Shown in pieces: positions 6,386 through 13,734 of a DNA stretch of 13,791 bases. Position 1 is the first letter of the stretch. Every line of letters starts with the position of its first letter. Below the pieces are notes generated by a model. The model saw only the letters and a list, made by a program, of their open reading frames with translations, ran no database searches and was not told the origin of the DNA. Source of the DNA: Kiritimatiellia bacterium (GTDB taxonomy: Bacteria; Verrucomicrobiota; Kiritimatiellia; RFP12; UBA1067); contig JAGCJE010000148.1 in the NCBI GenBank assembly GCA_017648225.1, positions 1 to 13,791 on the forward strand. The letters are read 5' to 3'. A program made the position numbers and the translations under genes.

Positions 6386-9190
6386 TTACTTTTTAGTAGT
6401 CTCGGGTGTTGCGTTTAAATCGTCTAAAAGCGCAGCGCCGTTAGAAGCATCAGATTCCTGGGCGGCTTTCTTTTCGTCCGCTTCGGCTTTCTTGATATCC
6501 TCTTCGGCCTTAGCAAGTTGTTTAGCGCGAAGTTCACCAGCCAACTTTTTAAGCGCCTCCTGACTTTTGCCATCAAGCATCTGCTCTTCTAATTCTTCTT
6601 GACGCTCCTTATCAAGTTCTTCCTTATGCATCTTAATCCAAAGAGCACGCTCCTCTTCTGATAGTTTTTCAAGCTGCTTGGCGCGTTTGACCTTCTCCTG
6701 CTCGATGGCAATACGAGTCTTGCGCTCCTCATCCTGCTTCTCCCATTCATCCTTAAGGCGACGGAGCTGTTCCTTCTTCGATACGCCATCCGAAAGGTCA
6801 GAAGCCGACCATCCTGCGTCGTCCCAAGGATTGGGATCGGAAAGAGTTTTCTTACGGCGAATTGCTTCAACCTTAGCAGCATCAGCGTCATCTAGAACGT
6901 AAGGAGTCATAAATATAAGCAATTCAGAACGCTCTTCAGACGTTTCTGTACTTCCAAACAACCATTTTCCGACATAGGGAATGTCTTTTAAAATTGGGAT
7001 ACCCGATTCGGACTCTCTTAAATTCTTGGTTATCAATCCACCCAAAATAACAGACTGATTGTTTTCCAAAATAATATCTGAAGTCATCTTTCTAGTTAAG
7101 GAAACGTCAACTTGTGTTGCTGTATATGCACTACCCTTTGGCATAAGCATATCTTGCTTACCACCAATTTGTGAATATTCCTCTTCAACATTAAGCATTA
7201 CTGTTCCGTTAGGATTGATTTTAGGCTTAATTTTCAAGGTTATACCCAACTCTTTGGCAGAATAGTTCGGAGAGGGCATTCCACTCCCATTATATCCAGA
7301 AACCGCAGACCAACCTGTTAACAACTGATAAGATTGTGTAGCCTCAATAGTTGCTTCTTTATTATCAACTGTCATAACAATTGGCGACGCTAAATATTTT
7401 GCTCTGCTGTCTGTTTTTGAAGCAGTGATAATTGCTGTTAAATCTAATTTCTTGGAGCTCACTAAATAGTTTATGCCTGCACCTGTAGGCGTATATTTAA
7501 TTACATCCTCTGCCAAAGACAAATCAGCAGGAAGTTCATTTTCTCCATCCTTCTTACCTTCATTAGCATCTGGACGTGGTGATCCTGTGCCTCCGCCGCC
7601 TGCTAACCCCATATTATAATTCCGTCCTTTTGATGTTTGATGAAACCAATCTATGCCAGTTTTCAACCCATCGCCTAAATTTACCTCGATAATCACAGTC
7701 TCGATCAACACCTGGCTGAGCTTGATGTCCATCGACTCGATAATCTTTTCAATTGTAGGAACGAGTTCCTTCTGGGTCATGACTACGAGACCGTTGATAC
7801 GCTTGTCGGCGAGAACGACCGTATTGTCTTTGGTGAGTTCACCGGCCTTCGCGTCGCCGGAGCGCTGATTGGCGGCGGTGCGCTGAGTTGCCGTATTACG
7901 GTTCGCGGTAGATGTACTGCGCGTTAAATTGCCGCTCGTTCCGCTCCGCGCCGCCTGATTCTGATTACCCTTGCCGGAGCTGGAGGACGCGTTGCCGATA
8001 AGCTCGTTGATCATATCACTTACGTCTTCGGCCTCGGCGTACTTAAGACGATAGACCTTAACCTGGGTATCGGGAGTCGTCTCGACGTCGAGCTCCTTGA
8101 TAACCTTATCGAAGAAGTCCATATTTGTCTTCGCGGTCACGACGATAAGCTTATTAGAGCGCTCGTCGGACATTATGAGAACCTTGCCGCGGATAAGGCC
8201 CCTGTCGGCGTCGGAAACGCTCGTCGTCTTCGACTCGACATTAACAGGCTGAGCGGGCTGATTGCCGGGCTGATTGGGGCGACGCAGCAGATTACCGTTA
8301 TTGTTGAGCGGCATACGGCTGTAGCCGCCGGGGTACATCATCGGATATCTATTGTAAGGATAATTCCCCTGGGCGTTCCTCGCCGCGACGCCCTGATTCT
8401 CAAGAGCCTTCTGAGACTCCTGGACGATCAGCTCGAGCGCAACCTTTATCTCGGCGGCGGAGGCGTTTACAATCTGACGGACGAAAACATTCTCGTTAAC
8501 GGGAGTTCCGACATCGATCTGACGGGCGACTTCGCGCATACGGTTGATGTTCATACGCGTATCGGTTACGAGAATCTTACCGATGCGCTCATAGACGAGC
8601 AGAAGCCCCTTCGGCGACTTAAGCCCCTCAAGAGCGGTCTTCGCCTCCTCGACAGGGATATTCTTAAATGTCACAAAAATCGAAACAACCTTGTTGTCGT
8701 CAGGAAGCTCGGCATCCTCATCGAGAATAAGCGGAATACCTTCCTGGCGGACTTTATCGCGCGGGAGCGCACGGACAAACTTCTCGCCGTAATTCTCCAT
8801 ATGAACGCCGTTCATTTCGAGAGCTTCCTCGATAACGAAAATCTGCTCCTCCTTCGTGAGTTTCTGACCGGGAGCGGACTGGATTGTAATCGTAACCGAC
8901 TGAACGGAGGGATCTTTAAGTACCGTGCGCCCGACGAGCTGGGAATACGCCTCGAAAACGATATCGAGAGCCGCTTCCTTAAAATTCAAATCGGACGACG
9001 CGTCGCCCGTAAGCCCCTTGAGCGCGGCGACCTCGGCCGTTCCCGTACCCATTGATGCGGCAGCTGCGGGAGCGGCGCCTGCGCCCTCGCCTCGCGGCGA
9101 CAAGAGGTTACGCCTAAAACCTTGCGCAAAGACGACACCTGTAGACAAGATCGTCAAAATCAAAACAGCGGATATTTTATTTTTGAACAT
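6386..9190 (-). CDS. Secretin of a type II secretion/type IV pilus-like system (GspD/PilQ-like)
   Basis: Forms the ring-shaped outer-membrane channel of a secretion or pilus machine. In the 934 residues from the ATG, a signal peptide ends near residue 22 (VVFA before Gln), followed by a Gly/Ala-rich linker, an N0 domain (about 66-145), and N1, N2 and N3 domains (about 165-495). Asn/Pro/Tyr-rich (about 265-320) and Ser/Thr/Asn/Gln-rich (about 400-450) loops interrupt N2 and N3. The secretin domain spans about 495-765, with SQVLIETVIIEV at its start, LGITLKIKPKI (648-658), VILGGLI (714-720), GIPILKDIPYVG (730-741) and ELLIFMTPYVL (756-766). Beyond it is an unusual tail of about 165 residues, mostly charged helix (about 805-910). 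The ATG at 9190 has AAAGG 10 bases upstream; a TTG at 9208 overlapping the previous stop is the alternative. The channel-domain DNA is AT-rich relative to the rest. Confidence 0.95.
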   Translation of the reverse strand: MFKNKISAVLILTILSTGVVFAQGFRRNLLSPRGEGAGAAPAAAASMGTGTAEVAALKGLTGDASSDLNFKEAALDIVFEAYSQLVGRTVLKDPSVQSVTITIQSAPGQKLTKEEQIFVIEEALEMNGVHMENYGEKFVRALPRDKVRQEGIPLILDEDAELPDDNKVVSIFVTFKNIPVEEAKTALEGLKSPKGLLLVYERIGKILVTDTRMNINRMREVARQIDVGTPVNENVFVRQIVNASAAEIKVALELIVQESQKALENQGVAARNAQGNYPYNRYPMMYPGGYSRMPLNNNGNLLRRPNQPGNQPAQPVNVESKTTSVSDADRGLIRGKVLIMSDERSNKLIVVTAKTNMDFFDKVIKELDVETTPDTQVKVYRLKYAEAEDVSDMINELIGNASSSSGKGNQNQAARSGTSGNLTRSTSTANRNTATQRTAANQRSGDAKAGELTKDNTVVLADKRINGLVVMTQKELVPTIEKIIESMDIKLSQVLIETVIIEVNLGDGLKTGIDWFHQTSKGRNYNMGLAGGGGTGSPRPDANEGKKDGENELPADLSLAEDVIKYTPTGAGINYLVSSKKLDLTAIITASKTDSRAKYLASPIVMTVDNKEATIEATQSYQLLTGWSAVSGYNGSGMPSPNYSAKELGITLKIKPKINPNGTVMLNVEEEYSQIGGKQDMLMPKGSAYTATQVDVSLTRKMTSDIILENNQSVILGGLITKNLRESESGIPILKDIPYVGKWLFGSTETSEERSELLIFMTPYVLDDADAAKVEAIRRKKTLSDPNPWDDAGWSASDLSDGVSKKEQLRRLKDEWEKQDEERKTRIAIEQEKVKRAKQLEKLSEEERALWIKMHKEELDKERQEELEEQMLDGKSQEALKKLAGELRAKQLAKAEEDIKKAEADEKKAAQESDASNGAALLDDLNATPETTKK

Positions 9191-9204
9191 AAATTTTTTA
9201 CCTT

Positions 9205-9747
9205 TCAATCCTCATCCGTCTTAAACATGCAAATAATGGTCATTTTACCTTTCATAAAGCCCTGTTGCTTGACGATAGGTGAAAAATTCAACGTTTTAAC
9301 GTCAAAAAGTCCGACTTTAGTGTTCTGAAGCGTATAAAGGAATTTAACGATACTCTCCACCGCACCCGTCCACGCTACATCGAAAATCTTGCACTGCATT
9401 TCGCTCGATACTTCTGTATCGTCGTGAACTTCCCTGATATCATCGATTTTTATATTGTTTTCGTTGGCGATATCGCCGATTATGCGCATCCATTCGGTAT
9501 CGGCGGATTTACCTTTCTCGATTACGGGGATGCTGGCGACAGCCTCATCGTATTGCGCTTCCAATTCCTTCTGCCTGCCGATTTCTCTTTTTTCCCGCAA
9601 CACTTTCAGTTCTTCGTTTCTGAGTTTTTTCTTCGCCATCATGCGGGAATTGGAGCGCAAAAACCAGAATGCGATCGTCGCGAAGTAAAGAATCAGAATC
9701 GCGACTCCCGAGAGAATGGCCTTTTCTTTAAGGGACATTTTAGCCAT
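9205..9747 (-). CDS. GspM/PilO-like inner-membrane assembly protein
   Basis: Predicted bitopic inner-membrane protein of the secretion or pilus platform, partner of the upstream PilN/GspL-like domain. The 180 residues have a short basic N-terminus, one transmembrane helix (about 11-30), a charged coiled coil (about 35-72) and a C-terminal alpha/beta domain (about 75-178). The pattern IPVIEKG, then a helix, then FDVAWTGAVESIVKFLYTLQ, then FDVKTLNFSP looks like the ferredoxin-like fold of PilO and of Akkermansia Amuc_1100. Sequence similarity is loose, so the call rests on domain order and gene context. The ATG overlaps the stop of the preceding gene (TAATG), implying translational coupling. 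Ribosome binding would use the GA-rich end of that gene. Its own stop overlaps an in-frame TTG of the secretin gene. Confidence 0.82.
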   Translation of the reverse strand: MAKMSLKEKAILSGVAILILYFATIAFWFLRSNSRMMAKKKLRNEELKVLREKREIGRQKELEAQYDEAVASIPVIEKGKSADTEWMRIIGDIANENNIKIDDIREVHDDTEVSSEMQCKIFDVAWTGAVESIVKFLYTLQNTKVGLFDVKTLNFSPIVKQQGFMKGKMTIICMFKTDED

Positions 9748-11012
9748 TACTCAACCTCCTCTTCCTCTTTAAAGGAACACTCGTATGAAAAGTTTACTCC
9801 GCCTTTGGACGCTTTGGAGACTTTGGGCGGCAAAACCTTCTTGAAGAAAGGCGTATCGGAATCTTCATCGTTCCCGCTTACGGAGGAAAGCATCACGTCA
9901 GAAAGGATATCTTTAAACTCCAAGGCCATATTGTTTCCAGATACGTATTCAATATCTGAAATAAGACCTGAAAACTTCAATGAATCGCCCTTGTTAAAGT
10001 TCCAACTTTTAAAAACGAAACCTTCAGGAACATCCTCCGCTACAACCCTGAGAGTTTCAAGCGCTCCGAGATTGTAATTGGACGCGCTTTTAACGGATTC
10101 GACCTGGGCTTTGCGGGCACGGACTTTTTTATATTGGGCGCTATGAAGTTTACTTATATTCTTCTGGGCGTTGATTTTGTAGTCGTAATATTTAGGTACG
10201 CCGATAATTACGCCAAGCATCGCTAACCAGATCAAAAGAGCGCCTGCGATAAAACGCTTGAATTTAGACTTGAAGCGGGTCTCCGCAAGAAACTCATTCC
10301 ATGAATCGGGCAACGCGTTGAACGAAGCGGCGTCGCGGGTACGCTCAATGACTCCCGCGTATGGGTCGCATGTCGAAATGTCGATCTCGCGAACGGGAGC
10401 GAAATCTGAAACCGCGGAAAAATCAAGATCACCCGAGACCAGAATCTCGGCTAATGGAGCGGGGCCCGCGAACGACTCCGCCTCTATCAAGGAAAGCATC
10501 GTCTCCCTCTTCAGGTCGCACTCCAAAGGCAACGCGCGAACGACCACGGGGCAGTCACCGTCAAGGACAAAAAGAGAAATAACCGAAGCGTCCGCCATGA
10601 GCAGGAGTCTGCGGGAATCATCAGATACGGAAACCTGCGACCAGGCGTTGCGCAATACGCCCAGCGCCAGCGAATCTACACGGGTAACATTAAGCTTCGC
10701 CGCGTCAAGAGCGTCGCCGATATCGTCGGCGGAGCCTTCGGGCAAGGCGGCCGCCAACACTATGCGGCCCGTTTCCGTTTCGCGAACGACCTCGTAGGAA
10801 ACATGAATAGGCTCATCGGGATAAGGCGAAAACGCCTTGAAAATCTCGGTAAGAAAGGCGTCCGGATTTTCGACCTCTGCAGGAATTTTTACGACTTTTA
10901 CCAGCAAACGATCAAGCGGCAACGCCAGCACAGCCTCATTACCGCCGTCACCCTTTACGGGTACGCTCAACTCGCCGTTTTGAAAAACGGCTATTTTTAT
11001 GTCGTCAGCCAT
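9747..11012 (-). CDS. GspL-like protein: PilM-like actin fold joined to a PilN-like domain
   Basis: Probable inner-membrane platform protein that would link a cytoplasmic assembly ATPase to the periplasmic part of the machine. The 421 residues start with a cytoplasmic actin-like region (about 1-235; the VLALPLDRLLVKVVKIP stretch at 28-44 and the following YPDEPIHVSYEVV are PilM/GspL-like). A PilN/GspL-like LPDSW linker (234-238), one transmembrane helix (about 254-273), a coiled coil (about 278-310) and a ferredoxin-like periplasmic domain (about 315-415) follow. The usual DxG ATP-phosphate motif of PilM is not evident at the N-terminus, as in GspL. Thus it joins in one chain what PilM and PilN do separately. 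It is first in the operon; GGAGGA is 12 bases upstream of the ATG, slightly far, and an in-frame TAA directly precedes the ATG, so this start is the limit. Confidence 0.83.
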   Translation of the reverse strand: MADDIKIAVFQNGELSVPVKGDGGNEAVLALPLDRLLVKVVKIPAEVENPDAFLTEIFKAFSPYPDEPIHVSYEVVRETETGRIVLAAALPEGSADDIGDALDAAKLNVTRVDSLALGVLRNAWSQVSVSDDSRRLLLMADASVISLFVLDGDCPVVVRALPLECDLKRETMLSLIEAESFAGPAPLAEILVSGDLDFSAVSDFAPVREIDISTCDPYAGVIERTRDAASFNALPDSWNEFLAETRFKSKFKRFIAGALLIWLAMLGVIIGVPKYYDYKINAQKNISKLHSAQYKKVRARKAQVESVKSASNYNLGALETLRVVAEDVPEGFVFKSWNFNKGDSLKFSGLISDIEYVSGNNMALEFKDILSDVMLSSVSGNDEDSDTPFFKKVLPPKVSKASKGGVNFSYECSFKEEEEVE

Positions 11013-11046
11013 TTAAGGGAAACATCCTCCGATGATAACTTTTCAC

Positions 11047-11063
11047 TTTGATATTATATCAAA
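11047..11063. promoter_or_regulatory. 17-bp perfect palindrome over the operon -10 box, operator-like
   Basis: TTTGATAT (11047-11054) and ATATCAAA (11056-11063) are exact inverted copies around a single central base, and the TATAAT box lies inside. A dimeric repressor bound here would block the promoter. The half-sites recall FNR/CRP boxes (TTGAT...ATCAA) but the spacer is 5 bases rather than 4. The regulator is unknown. Confidence 0.45.
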
Positions 11064-11083
11064 AACAACTCCTGAAATGCCAA
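11053..11083 (-). promoter_or_regulatory. Promoter of the gspL-gspM-secretin operon
   Basis: On the minus strand TGATATAAT gives an extended -10 (TATAAT at 11058-11053). A -35-like TTGGCA (11083-11078) lies 19 bases upstream, longer than ideal. The predicted start near 11046 gives a leader of about 33 bases that includes GGAGGA (11030-11025). Confidence 0.65.
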
Positions 11084-11201
11084 CCCTAATTGCATTGCGC
11101 CGGAAGGAGGAATTTGATAAACTTAATCCAGTTCCGTCAGCGAGAATCAATCAAACGGGTGCGAGAGCATTATACGACACATTTTCAAAGGAAACATTCT
11201 T

Positions 11202-11582
11202 ATGAGCAATCTTCCGGAAAAACATTTCAAACATTGTGTGAACGCGCTAAAGTATTCTTTGCAGGGATTTATCGCATGCTTTAAAAACGAGGTCGCGTTC
11301 AAACAGGAGGTGTTTGTCGGCATACTCAACCTTATAGCGGTTTTTGCACTCCCGCTTCATTTCGGCATACGCCTTTTGATGATAACGCTGTGGGTGCTTT
11401 TAATCTGCGTCGAATTACTCAATTCATCCATTGAGGCGGTCGTAAACATCGCCTCTCCGCAATATCATGAACTGGCCAAACGGGCAAAAGATTACGGAAG
11501 CGCGGCAGTTTTCTGCATTTTGACGCTTTTCTTCGGAGGTTGGATCATTATCGCGTCATACTTCATATACAAACTGATGTAA
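11202..11582 (+). CDS. dgkA: Diacylglycerol kinase (DgkA family)
   Basis: A small inner-membrane kinase that phosphorylates diacylglycerol (or undecaprenol in some bacteria) with ATP and so recycles lipid from membrane-derived glycan synthesis. The 126 residues match the family length. A surface helix (about 5-33) is followed by three transmembrane helices (about 34-50, 56-72 and 100-123). The signature ELLNSSIEAVV is at 71-81, with the catalytic-type Glu71 and Glu78, and AKRAKDYGSAAVF at 92-104 supplies the conserved Lys-Asp pair. The motif is closer to E. coli DgkA than to Gram-positive undecaprenol kinases. Position 82 is Asn where I expect Asp. Ribosome site AAAGGA lies 9 bases before the ATG. 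It is divergent from the secretion operon; no clear promoter was found in the intergenic region of about 190 bases. Confidence 0.95.
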   Translation: MSNLPEKHFKHCVNALKYSLQGFIACFKNEVAFKQEVFVGILNLIAVFALPLHFGIRLLMITLWVLLICVELLNSSIEAVVNIASPQYHELAKRAKDYGSAAVFCILTLFFGGWIIIASYFIYKLM

Positions 11583-11620
11583 ATGAAGCAAAATACGTTC
11601 CATTCCTCCAGTTCGCCGGC

Positions 11621-12829
11621 TTACTGACGGATTACGCCGTCGCCGGTTACCGTATATTTGTAGGTCGTAAGTTCCTCAAGCCCCATCGGACCGCGAGCGT
11701 GAAGTTTATCGGTCGAAATTCCGATCTCTGCGCCCATGCCGAACTCGGCGCCGTCGGTGAAGCGGGTCGAGACGTTGTGATAGACGCACGACGAATCGAC
11801 ATCGCGCAGGAATTCCGCAGCGCGCGCCTCGTCGAGCGTAATGATCGCGTCGCTGTGACCGGACGAATTCGCGTTTATGAAATCGATCGCCGCGCGATAG
11901 TCCGCAACCGTCGCGACATTGAGGTCGAGCGACAGATACTCCGAACCCGCCTCGTTCTCATGGAGCGTAACACCTTTATCGGCAGCCCACGCCTTAACCA
12001 TCGGCAGGAACATCGGCGCCAGCTTCTCGTGGACGAGCAGCGTTTCGACCGCATTGCATGCGCTCGGACGCTGAACCTTCGCGTTGTCGATGATCGAAAG
12101 CGCCATAGACATATCGGCCTTGTCGTCGACGTAAATATGGCATACGCCTTTGTAATGTTTAAGAACGGGGATCAAAGCCGCCTCGCACATCGCGCGGATG
12201 AGGCGCTCGCCTCCACGTGGAATCGCGACATCGATAAGACCGACCGCACGAACCATTTCGGCTACCGCGGCGTGATCAAGAATCTCGACGAACTGCACCG
12301 CGCCGGAAAGAGCGCCGAGCGCCTTGCGGAGCGACTTCGCGAGAGCCGCGTTGGAACGGATCGCCTCTTTCCCGCCGCGAAGGACAATGGCGTTGCCGGT
12401 CTTCAGGCAAAGTGCGGCAGTGTCGACTAAAACGTTTGGGCGCGACTCGAAAACGACGGCGACGACCCCGAACGGTTCGCGCACCTTCCTGATGCTGATT
12501 CCGCTCGGGCGCTCACGCGTCCATATCGTCTCGCCGACCGGATCGGGGAGAGAGGCGACGTATTCGACGCCCTCGACCATCGAATCAAAACGCGCGGGCG
12601 TAAGTGTAAGGCGGTCGGTCATCGCGGCGGAAAGTCCGGATTCCACGGCGGCTTTTACATCCTCGGCGTTCGCCGCGTAAATCTCTTCTCTGTCGGCGCG
12701 AAGCTGCGCGGCGACGGCGCGGAGCGCGGCGTTCTTCTCTTCCGTCGAAAGTTTTCTCAGTTCGGCGGCAGCGGCGCGCGCGGCGACGGCGAGCGAACGG
12801 ATTGTTTCCTGAATAGTCGATGTCTCCAT
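11621..12829 (-). CDS. proA: Glutamate-5-semialdehyde dehydrogenase (gamma-glutamyl phosphate reductase)
   Basis: Second enzyme of proline synthesis: it reduces gamma-glutamyl phosphate with NADPH to glutamate semialdehyde, which cyclises. The 402 residues (family about 415) contain GVVAVVFESRPNVLVD (121-136), the cofactor-binding stretch LKTGNAIVLRGGKEA (142-156), IPRGGERLI (203-211) and the catalytic Cys258 in RPSACNAVETLL. The C-terminal GPMGLEELTTYKY is also typical. The ATG follows the proB stop by 11 bases, and the sequence GAGGTGA at the junction serves as ribosome site, so proB and proA are one operon. It converges on dgkA with only 38 bases between the stops and no obvious terminator there. 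Confidence 0.97.
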   Translation of the reverse strand: METSTIQETIRSLAVAARAAAAELRKLSTEEKNAALRAVAAQLRADREEIYAANAEDVKAAVESGLSAAMTDRLTLTPARFDSMVEGVEYVASLPDPVGETIWTRERPSGISIRKVREPFGVVAVVFESRPNVLVDTAALCLKTGNAIVLRGGKEAIRSNAALAKSLRKALGALSGAVQFVEILDHAAVAEMVRAVGLIDVAIPRGGERLIRAMCEAALIPVLKHYKGVCHIYVDDKADMSMALSIIDNAKVQRPSACNAVETLLVHEKLAPMFLPMVKAWAADKGVTLHENEAGSEYLSLDLNVATVADYRAAIDFINANSSGHSDAIITLDEARAAEFLRDVDSSCVYHNVSTRFTDGAEFGMGAEIGISTDKLHARGPMGLEELTTYKYTVTGDGVIRQ

Positions 12830-12840
12830 ACTGAATCACC

Positions 12841-13620
12841 TCAAAGAGCGTTACCGGGGAAGAACGTGCCGATTTCACGACCGGCGGCGAGCTGAGAAAG
12901 AGTAGCCTTACGGCCGTTGGCGATGTAGGTGTCGATGCCGCTTTGAACGGCGGCCTTGACGGCCTTGAGCTTGGAATCCATTCCACCTTTCGAGAGAGAA
13001 CCCTTCTCCTTGGCGCGCACAAGCTTCATGACGTTGCGGAAGCTCACGACCTCGGGTATGCGCTTACCCTCGGCATCGAGAAGCCCGTCGACCGTCGTCA
13101 GAAGAACGAGCGTATCGGCGCGAACGAGCTTGGCGATAAGAAAGCTGAGCCAGTCGTTGTCGCCGAAAGTGTGACCTTTGATCTCTTCATCCGCGACAAC
13201 GTCATTCTCGTTGACGATCGGTACGATGCCGGCGCGAACGAGATGATCGAGAGACTTCTTGACGTTCTGGCTCTTTCGGCGCTCTTCGAAATCGTCGTGC
13301 GTAAGCAGGACCTGACCGATCTTAACGCCTCGGTCGCCGAAGAGCTTTTCGTATTCGCATATGAAACGGGCCTGGCCTACGGCCGCGCACATCTGAATAT
13401 CGTTCGTGTCGGCCGGTCTGGACGAAAGTCCCAACGCCTCGACACCTGCCGCAACAGCTCCGGAAGAGACGAAAATCACCTCATAGCCGGCCTTTCGCAA
13501 AGCGCAGATTCCGTCGACGATGCGTTTCAAAGCGACACGGTCAGGACGACCCGCTTTAGTAGCGATTGCGTGGGTTCCTACCTTGACTACCACGCGCGAA
13601 GAATATTTCTGTTCTATCAT
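12841..13620 (-). CDS. proB: Glutamate 5-kinase, short form without PUA domain
   Basis: First enzyme of proline synthesis: it phosphorylates the gamma-carboxylate of glutamate with ATP. The 259 residues make up only the amino-acid-kinase domain. Visible motifs are VVVKVGTHAI near the N-terminus, FVSSGAVAAG, the glutamate-binding IVNENDVV, FGDND and KGGMDSKLKAV. The C-terminal PUA domain of E. coli ProB (367 residues) is absent, as in several other bacterial lineages; the end is clean, with proA 11 bases on, so it is not a truncation. Feedback inhibition by proline may differ from the long form but cannot be judged here. The ATG lies only 8 bases after the TATAAT box, so the message is probably leaderless. 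proC is not in the window. Confidence 0.97.
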   Translation of the reverse strand: MIEQKYSSRVVVKVGTHAIATKAGRPDRVALKRIVDGICALRKAGYEVIFVSSGAVAAGVEALGLSSRPADTNDIQMCAAVGQARFICEYEKLFGDRGVKIGQVLLTHDDFEERRKSQNVKKSLDHLVRAGIVPIVNENDVVADEEIKGHTFGDNDWLSFLIAKLVRADTLVLLTTVDGLLDAEGKRIPEVVSFRNVMKLVRAKEKGSLSKGGMDSKLKAVKAAVQSGIDTYIANGRKATLSQLAAGREIGTFFPGNAL

Positions 13621-13628
13621 ATCCTTAA

Positions 13629-13637
13629 ATTATACCA
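13629..13637 (-). promoter_or_regulatory. Extended -10 promoter of proBA
   Basis: TGGTATAAT on the minus strand is a perfect extended -10; no good -35 is found at 16-18 bases. The TATAAT ends at 13629 and the proB ATG begins at 13620, so transcription would start at about 13622, essentially at the start codon. AAGGAT between them looks like a ribosome site but would mostly lie upstream of the transcript start. Confidence 0.7.
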
Positions 13638-13728
13638 TAAAATGGGGGTTTTATGCTATTTCTACCGCCACTGGAATATCCCCACATTTCCCCATTTGCC
13701 TTTATTCATTCTGTACAACAGTAATAAC

Positions 13729-13734
13729 TATAAT
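13729..13734 (+). promoter_or_regulatory. Possible rightward -10 box at the window edge
   Basis: TATAAT on the plus strand, with a weak -35-like TTCATT 18 bases upstream (13705-13710), points out of the window. It could serve a gene beginning beyond 13791 and divergent from proB. No ribosome site or start codon is visible before the edge. Confidence 0.25.

Noticed and set aside
10258..10797. Plus-strand open frame of 179 codons
   Set aside because: Antisense to the GspL-like gene, Ser/Arg-rich composition typical of a shadow frame.
11047..11063. FNR/CRP-type binding site
   Set aside because: The half-sites TTGAT and ATCAA are separated by 5 bases instead of the required 4; kept only as an unassigned palindrome.
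11616..11646. Nested CCGGC/GACGG hairpin as a terminator between dgkA and proA
   Set aside because: It is mostly within the proA coding end, has a bulge and no T-run on either strand.
11540..12430. Plus-strand open frame of 296 codons
   Set aside because: Antisense to proA and overlapping the end of dgkA; no ribosome site and no recognisable domain.
12841..13620. proB as a truncated gene
   Set aside because: The kinase domain is complete, the end is clean and proA follows in operon; PUA-less ProB is a known natural form.
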